A stretch of 56,612 nt of DNA from JAITWN01 sp034002745 (GTDB lineage: Bacteria; Pseudomonadota; Gammaproteobacteria; SZUA-140). The stretch is taken from assembly GCA_034002745.1 (NCBI GenBank), contig JAVEZY010000013.1:1-56612 (forward strand). The letters are read 5' to 3'. This document shows positions 52,686 to 56,612 of this stretch, piece after piece (position 1 is the stretch's first letter; every line of letters starts with the position of its first letter). A model generated the notes under the pieces. That model ran no database searches. It saw only the letters and a list, made by a program, of their open reading frames with translations, and was not told the origin of the DNA. A program made the translations under genes and the position numbers.

Positions 52686-53543
52686 TTACCAGCCCATCAT
52701 CCCCAGATATCCGTCCACCAAGGTACTGCCCCACAGCAAGGTGACCCAGCCGGCGGCGGCGAGATAGGGGCCGAAGGGAATCGGGTTGCCGCGCTCGCGG
52801 CCGCGGAACAGGATCAGTGCGGTGCCCACGATGGCGCCGATCACCGAGGAGATGAGGATGATGGGGAGCAGCAGTTGCCAGCCCGTCCATGCGCCCAGCA
52901 TGGCGAGCAGCTTGAAGTCGCCGTGTCCCATGCCCTCCTTGCCGGTGAGCAGGCGGAACAGCCAGTAAACCGACCACAGGGACAGATAGCCGGCGGCGGC
53001 GCCGATCACCGAGTCGGTGGGGCCGGCGAAGAGGCCAAGCTGGCCGAGCAGCAGTCCGGCCCAGAGCATGGGCAGGGTGATGCTGTCGGGCAGGAGCTGA
53101 TGATCGTAGTCGATGACGCTGAGCGCGATCAGCGCCCAGGTGAGAAACAGCGCGGCGAGACATTCCCAGCCAAGGCCATAGTGCCAGCCGACCACCATCG
53201 ACAGCAGCGCCGTCGCCAGCTCTACTGCCGGGTAGCGCAGCGGGATCGGTTTCGAGCAGGACGAACAGCGTCCGCGCAGCAGCAGCCAGCCGAGGACCGG
53301 GATGTTCTCCCAGGGGCGGATGCGATGGCCGCAGCCGGGGCAATGCGAAGGCGGACTGATCAGATCGAAGCGTGCCTCGGGTTCAGGCTCCGGCGTACCG
53401 GCAAACTCCGCGCACTGCCGCTGCCACTGCCGTTCCATCATCACCGGCAGCCGCAGGATCACGACGTTGAGAAAGCTGCCGATGAGCAGGCCGAATACGC
53501 CGGCAAGCGCAGCCATGACGATAGGATCGGTGGTCTCAGGCAT
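52686..53543 (-). CDS. pilD: Type IV prepilin peptidase / N-methyltransferase PilD
   Basis: PilD removes the leader of type IV prepilins and methylates the new N-terminus. The 285-residue inner-membrane protein has about eight hydrophobic segments, a cytoplasmic zinc-type cysteine set (Cys68, Cys71, Cys93, Cys96) and the aspartate-protease motifs IDYDHQLLPD near residues 144-153 and GMGHGDFK with Asp209. It lies downstream of pilB and pilC, separated from pilC by 263 bases. Confidence 0.96.
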   Translation of the reverse strand: MPETTDPIVMAALAGVFGLLIGSFLNVVILRLPVMMERQWQRQCAEFAGTPEPEPEARFDLISPPSHCPGCGHRIRPWENIPVLGWLLLRGRCSSCSKPIPLRYPAVELATALLSMVVGWHYGLGWECLAALFLTWALIALSVIDYDHQLLPDSITLPMLWAGLLLGQLGLFAGPTDSVIGAAAGYLSLWSVYWLFRLLTGKEGMGHGDFKLLAMLGAWTGWQLLLPIILISSVIGAIVGTALILFRGRERGNPIPFGPYLAAAGWVTLLWGSTLVDGYLGMMGW

Positions 53544-53806
53544 GGGACTGAAAGTGGAAAGTTTGAGAGTTGAAAGTAGAAGGCTGGTGATCCCGGCCTG
53601 CTTCCTGGTGGCTCAGAGCTCGGCCTTTCCCTTCGCGCCCGGTCGTCGAATCATACATTATCCATACTCACTGCCGCCGCTCCCTGGTATCCAGCCGTTC
53701 GCCCTTCCCGATCCCCGCCTGCGCGGGGATGACAGGTATCGGTGAGGCGCGCCGGTTTTCCGCTTCTTTACCCTTTCAACTTTTCACTTTCCTCATTCCG
53801 CTGTGC
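53544..53806. repeat. Intergenic region between pilC and pilD with repeat elements
   Basis: No gene is seen in these 263 bases. A purine-rich stretch at 53549-53583 (GAAAGTGGAAAG and related) and a pyrimidine-rich stretch at 53762-53799, roughly its reverse complement, flank the region. Between them is a perfect hairpin ATCCCCGC-CTGC-GCGGGGAT (53711-53730), the form of a common dispersed proteobacterial palindrome. The spacer is unusual because pilC and pilD are normally adjacent. Confidence 0.6.
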
Positions 53807-55027
53807 TCAAACCACCTGCCCCATCTTGAAGATCGGCAGGTACATCGCCACCACCAGGCCGCCGATGACGACGCCGAGGAAGGCCATGATGATCGGTTCG
53901 AGCAGGCTGCTGAGGCCGTCTACCGCGTCGTCGACTTCCTGCTCGTAGAAGTCCGCGACCTTGGCCAGCATGCTGTCGACCGAGCCGGCTTCCTCGCCGA
54001 TGGCGACCATCTGCACCACCATGTTGGGGAACAGGCCAGTCTGCTGCATGCTCTGGTTGAGCGGCGAGCCGGTGGAGATGTCGTCGCGGATGCGCAGGAT
54101 CGCTTCCTCGTAGACCACGTTGCCGGAGGCGCCGGCCACCGTGCCCATGGCTTCCACCAGCGGTACGCCGGCGGTGAACATGGTCGCCAGCGTGCGGGCG
54201 AAGCGGGCGAGCGCGGCCTTGTTGAGGATGTCGCCGAACACCGGCACCTTCAGTGACAGTCGATCGAGAAAGTCGCGGAAGGCGCGTGAGCGGCGCTTGC
54301 TCTGCACGAAGGCGAAGATGCCGGCGCCGATGCCGCCGAAGATCGCCCACCAGTAGGATTGAAAGAACTTCGACATGGCGATCACCATCAGCGTCATCGC
54401 CGGCAGATCGGCGCCGAAACCGCTGAACATCTCCTGGAACTGCGGGATCACGAACAGCATCAGGATGGTGGTGACGATAAAGGCGACCACGATCACCGCG
54501 ATGGGATAGAACATCGCCTTCTTGATCTTGCTCTTCAGCGCCTCGGTCTTTTCCTTGTAGGTGGCGATCTTGTCGAGCAGCGTGTCGAGGATACCAGCGC
54601 TCTCGCCGGCGTTGACCAGATTGCAGTAGAGATCGTCGAAATGGAGCGGATGCCGGCCCAGCGCCTTGGCCAGCGGGTTGCCCGACTCCACGTCGGCCTT
54701 GATGGCGAGAATCAGCTCGGCCATCGCCGGATTCTCGTGGCCGCGGCCGATGATCTCGAAGGACTGCACCAGCGGCACGCCCGAGGACATCATGGTCGCC
54801 ATCTGTCGGCTGAAGATGGCGATGTCGCCGGCGGTGATCTTCTTCTTGCGCTTGCCGCCGAGCAGCGATTGCGCCTTCTTCTTCACCTTCTGCGGCGTGA
54901 TGCCCTGCTGCCTGAGCTGGGCCTTGACCAGCGCCATGCTGTTGCTGCGGGTCTCGCCGCGCACCCGCGCGCCGCGCCGGTCGGTGCCTTCCCAGGTGAA
55001 TATAGAAATCTTCTGTGCCTTTTCCAT
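53807..55027 (-). CDS. pilC: Type IV pilus inner-membrane platform protein PilC
   Basis: PilC is the membrane platform on which PilB and PilT act. The 406-residue product has two T2SF domains (about 70-190 and 270-395), each with GVPLVQSFE/GVPLVEAMG-type and membrane-helix segments, and an N-terminal cytoplasmic part starting KISIFTWEGTDRRGARVRGE. It follows pilB by four bases on the minus strand. Length is normal for the family. Confidence 0.96.
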   Translation of the reverse strand: MEKAQKISIFTWEGTDRRGARVRGETRSNSMALVKAQLRQQGITPQKVKKKAQSLLGGKRKKKITAGDIAIFSRQMATMMSSGVPLVQSFEIIGRGHENPAMAELILAIKADVESGNPLAKALGRHPLHFDDLYCNLVNAGESAGILDTLLDKIATYKEKTEALKSKIKKAMFYPIAVIVVAFIVTTILMLFVIPQFQEMFSGFGADLPAMTLMVIAMSKFFQSYWWAIFGGIGAGIFAFVQSKRRSRAFRDFLDRLSLKVPVFGDILNKAALARFARTLATMFTAGVPLVEAMGTVAGASGNVVYEEAILRIRDDISTGSPLNQSMQQTGLFPNMVVQMVAIGEEAGSVDSMLAKVADFYEQEVDDAVDGLSSLLEPIIMAFLGVVIGGLVVAMYLPIFKMGQVV

Positions 55028-55031
55028 GTCT

Positions 55032-56612
<1,581 letters not shown>

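Overview
The window is a GC-rich, gene-dense chromosomal segment of a gammaproteobacterium. Gene order follows the Pseudomonas pattern rather than the E. coli one: lpxC is followed by dciA, an M23 peptidase gene, secA and argJ; coaBC-dut-algC-argB leads to pyrE and an ExoIII-family gene; and an M16 peptidase pair lies beside ftsY-ftsE-ftsX-rpoH. Differences in detail (an ExoIII protein with intact active site at the crc locus, no yacG beside coaE, GGGGTCAGACCCC intergenic palindromes) argue against Pseudomonas itself and suggest a Chromatiales- or Xanthomonadales-like lineage. No rRNA, tRNA, CRISPR array, prophage or insertion sequence was seen, but tRNA genes were judged by eye only.

Layout. 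460-18183 (+) is a complete division and cell wall (dcw) cluster: mraZ, rsmH, ftsL, ftsI, murE, murF, mraY, murD, ftsW, murG, murC, murB, ddlB, ftsQ, ftsA, ftsZ. Most stop and start codons overlap, and the cluster has one strong promoter carrying a three-repeat MraZ operator. 18370-24922 holds lpxC, dciA (-), an M23 peptidase, secA and argJ, followed by a fatty acid desaturase (25025-26197). 26324-27524 (-) is the ribosomal and repair group radC-rpmB-rpmG. 27663-32578 (+) is coaBC-dut-algC-argB and a TSUP permease. A decayed RND efflux remnant, pyrE (-) and an ExoIII gene (+) follow. 34755-40636 (-) reads, in transcription order, M16 catalytic peptidase, M16 partner, rsmD, coaD, ferredoxin, gamma-glutamyltransferase. 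40773-44512 (+) is ftsY-ftsE-ftsX-rpoH ending in a strong intrinsic terminator. 44646-49206 (-) is the biotin operon bioB-bioF-bioH-bioC-bioD. 49315-51043 (+) holds comF, a yfaZ-like outer-membrane protein gene and an unrecognised 90-residue protein. 51126-56612 (-) is pilB (cut by the window edge)-pilC-pilD-coaE-zapD.

The genes form coherent pathways. Peptidoglycan precursor synthesis (murA is not here) is joined to the division machine (FtsL, I, W, Q, A, Z, with ZapD and FtsEX elsewhere in the window). LpxC commits acyl chains to lipid A. SecA and FtsY serve protein export. CoaBC, CoaD and CoaE are the later steps of CoA synthesis. ArgJ and ArgB are arginine enzymes. The bio genes complete biotin except for bioA.

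I found no convincing new biological system. The less expected signals are non-coding: ten GGGGTCAGACCCC-type palindromes in ordered inverted sets, some at joints between conserved gene blocks and one set forming a degenerate ~69-bp tandem array; a purine-rich GAGGAAAG-type element next to the stop codons of several genes, in one case apparently supplying the C-terminus of the gamma-glutamyltransferase; and several perfect hairpins. The ExoIII gene at the crc position and the 90-residue orphan are the most interesting coding items.
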